The notes beneath the pieces are model-generated. The model did no database searches. It was not told the origin of the DNA and saw only the letters and a program-made list of their open reading frames with translations. Positions 63,959 to 64,000 of a stretch of DNA of 64,000 bases are shown in pieces. Origin of the DNA: Roseiarcus sp037446355 (GTDB taxonomy: Bacteria; Pseudomonadota; Alphaproteobacteria; Rhizobiales; Beijerinckiaceae); contig JBBIIT010000001.1 of NCBI GenBank assembly GCA_037446355.1, forward strand, positions 135,491 to 199,490, written 5' to 3'. Position numbers and translations under genes: made by a program. Within the stretch, counting starts at the first letter, position 1. Each line of letters begins with the position of its first letter.

Positions 63959-64000
63959 GGCGCGGAGCTAGAGGCGGGGCGCCGCGGTGTCAAGGAAGGG

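Overview
The window is one scaffold piece of a GC-rich alphaproteobacterial chromosome. Family content (YejABEF, MctP with a DUF3311 partner, RhlG-like SDR, YcgN/UPF0260, ETF-QO next to a family-4 uracil-DNA glycosylase, TIGR01459 HAD, PuuE-UraD fusion), frequent GTG/TTG starts and 4-bp ATGA gene overlaps fit the Hyphomicrobiales (Rhizobiales), perhaps near Beijerinckiaceae/Methylocystaceae. The genus cannot be fixed from the sequence alone. Two runs of exactly 100 N (10389-10488 and 59757-59856) mark a draft assembly. They truncate a guanine deaminase and a histidine kinase, and split ileS.

Layout. 1-6.1 kb: a terminator from an off-window gene, a YcgN-type protein, a class A penicillin-binding protein, a DUF1214/DUF1254 membrane pair, a histone-deacetylase-fold enzyme and a NUDIX hydrolase. 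6.1-10.4 kb: an SDR and a crotonase-fold protein on the minus strand, then a purine-degradation operon (allantoinase-OHCU decarboxylase fusion plus guanine deaminase). 10.5-19.7 kb: a membrane histidine kinase, a GST, an exported caspase-fold protein without its catalytic dyad, a 3-hydroxyisobutyrate-dehydrogenase-like enzyme, MobA, an orphan TRAP substrate-binding protein, and the MctP permease with its DUF3311 partner. 19.8-30.9 kb: UDG, ETF-QO, a TPR protein, IspE, a hydrolase, a membrane glycosylation set (GT39, GT2-GtrA, EI24) and an ArsR-double AHSA1 operon with a readable promoter/operator.

30.9-38.4 kb: a co-directional minus-strand run yejA-yejB-yejE-yejF-deoB-HIT that joins an ABC importer of oligopeptide/microcin-C type to a phosphopentomutase and a HIT hydrolase. 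A 96-bp palindromic repeat lies exactly where the yejE start should be. 38.5-49.7 kb: NudC, a lysine-rich DNA-binding-like small protein, an MHS-type MFS carrier, HemW, an AGE-family sugar isomerase, CysK with an Rrf2 regulator and a perfect operator-like palindrome, Dut, CoaBC, UbiB, UbiE and tRNA-Thr(CGU). 49.9-64 kb: RpoH, an unknown exported protein, DsbB, a YqaA/DedA protein, KDPG aldolase, a Kef-type antiporter, a WaaE-like glycosyltransferase, an unknown exported protein, LspA, IleS, RibF, a MaoC hydratase and a HAD hydrolase.

Most of the window is ordinary core genome. I see no prophage, insertion sequence, CRISPR array, rRNA or secretion cluster, and no stretch over 300 bp without a gene. 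The parts most worth a second look are the yej-deoB-HIT linkage, the dead caspase fold with tandem Pro/Gln/His repeats, a roughly 430-bp low-GC segment inside the IleS editing domain, the repeat at the yejE start, and the two small regulatory modules (ArsR-AHSA1 and Rrf2-cysK). I cannot claim a wholly new system from this sequence.
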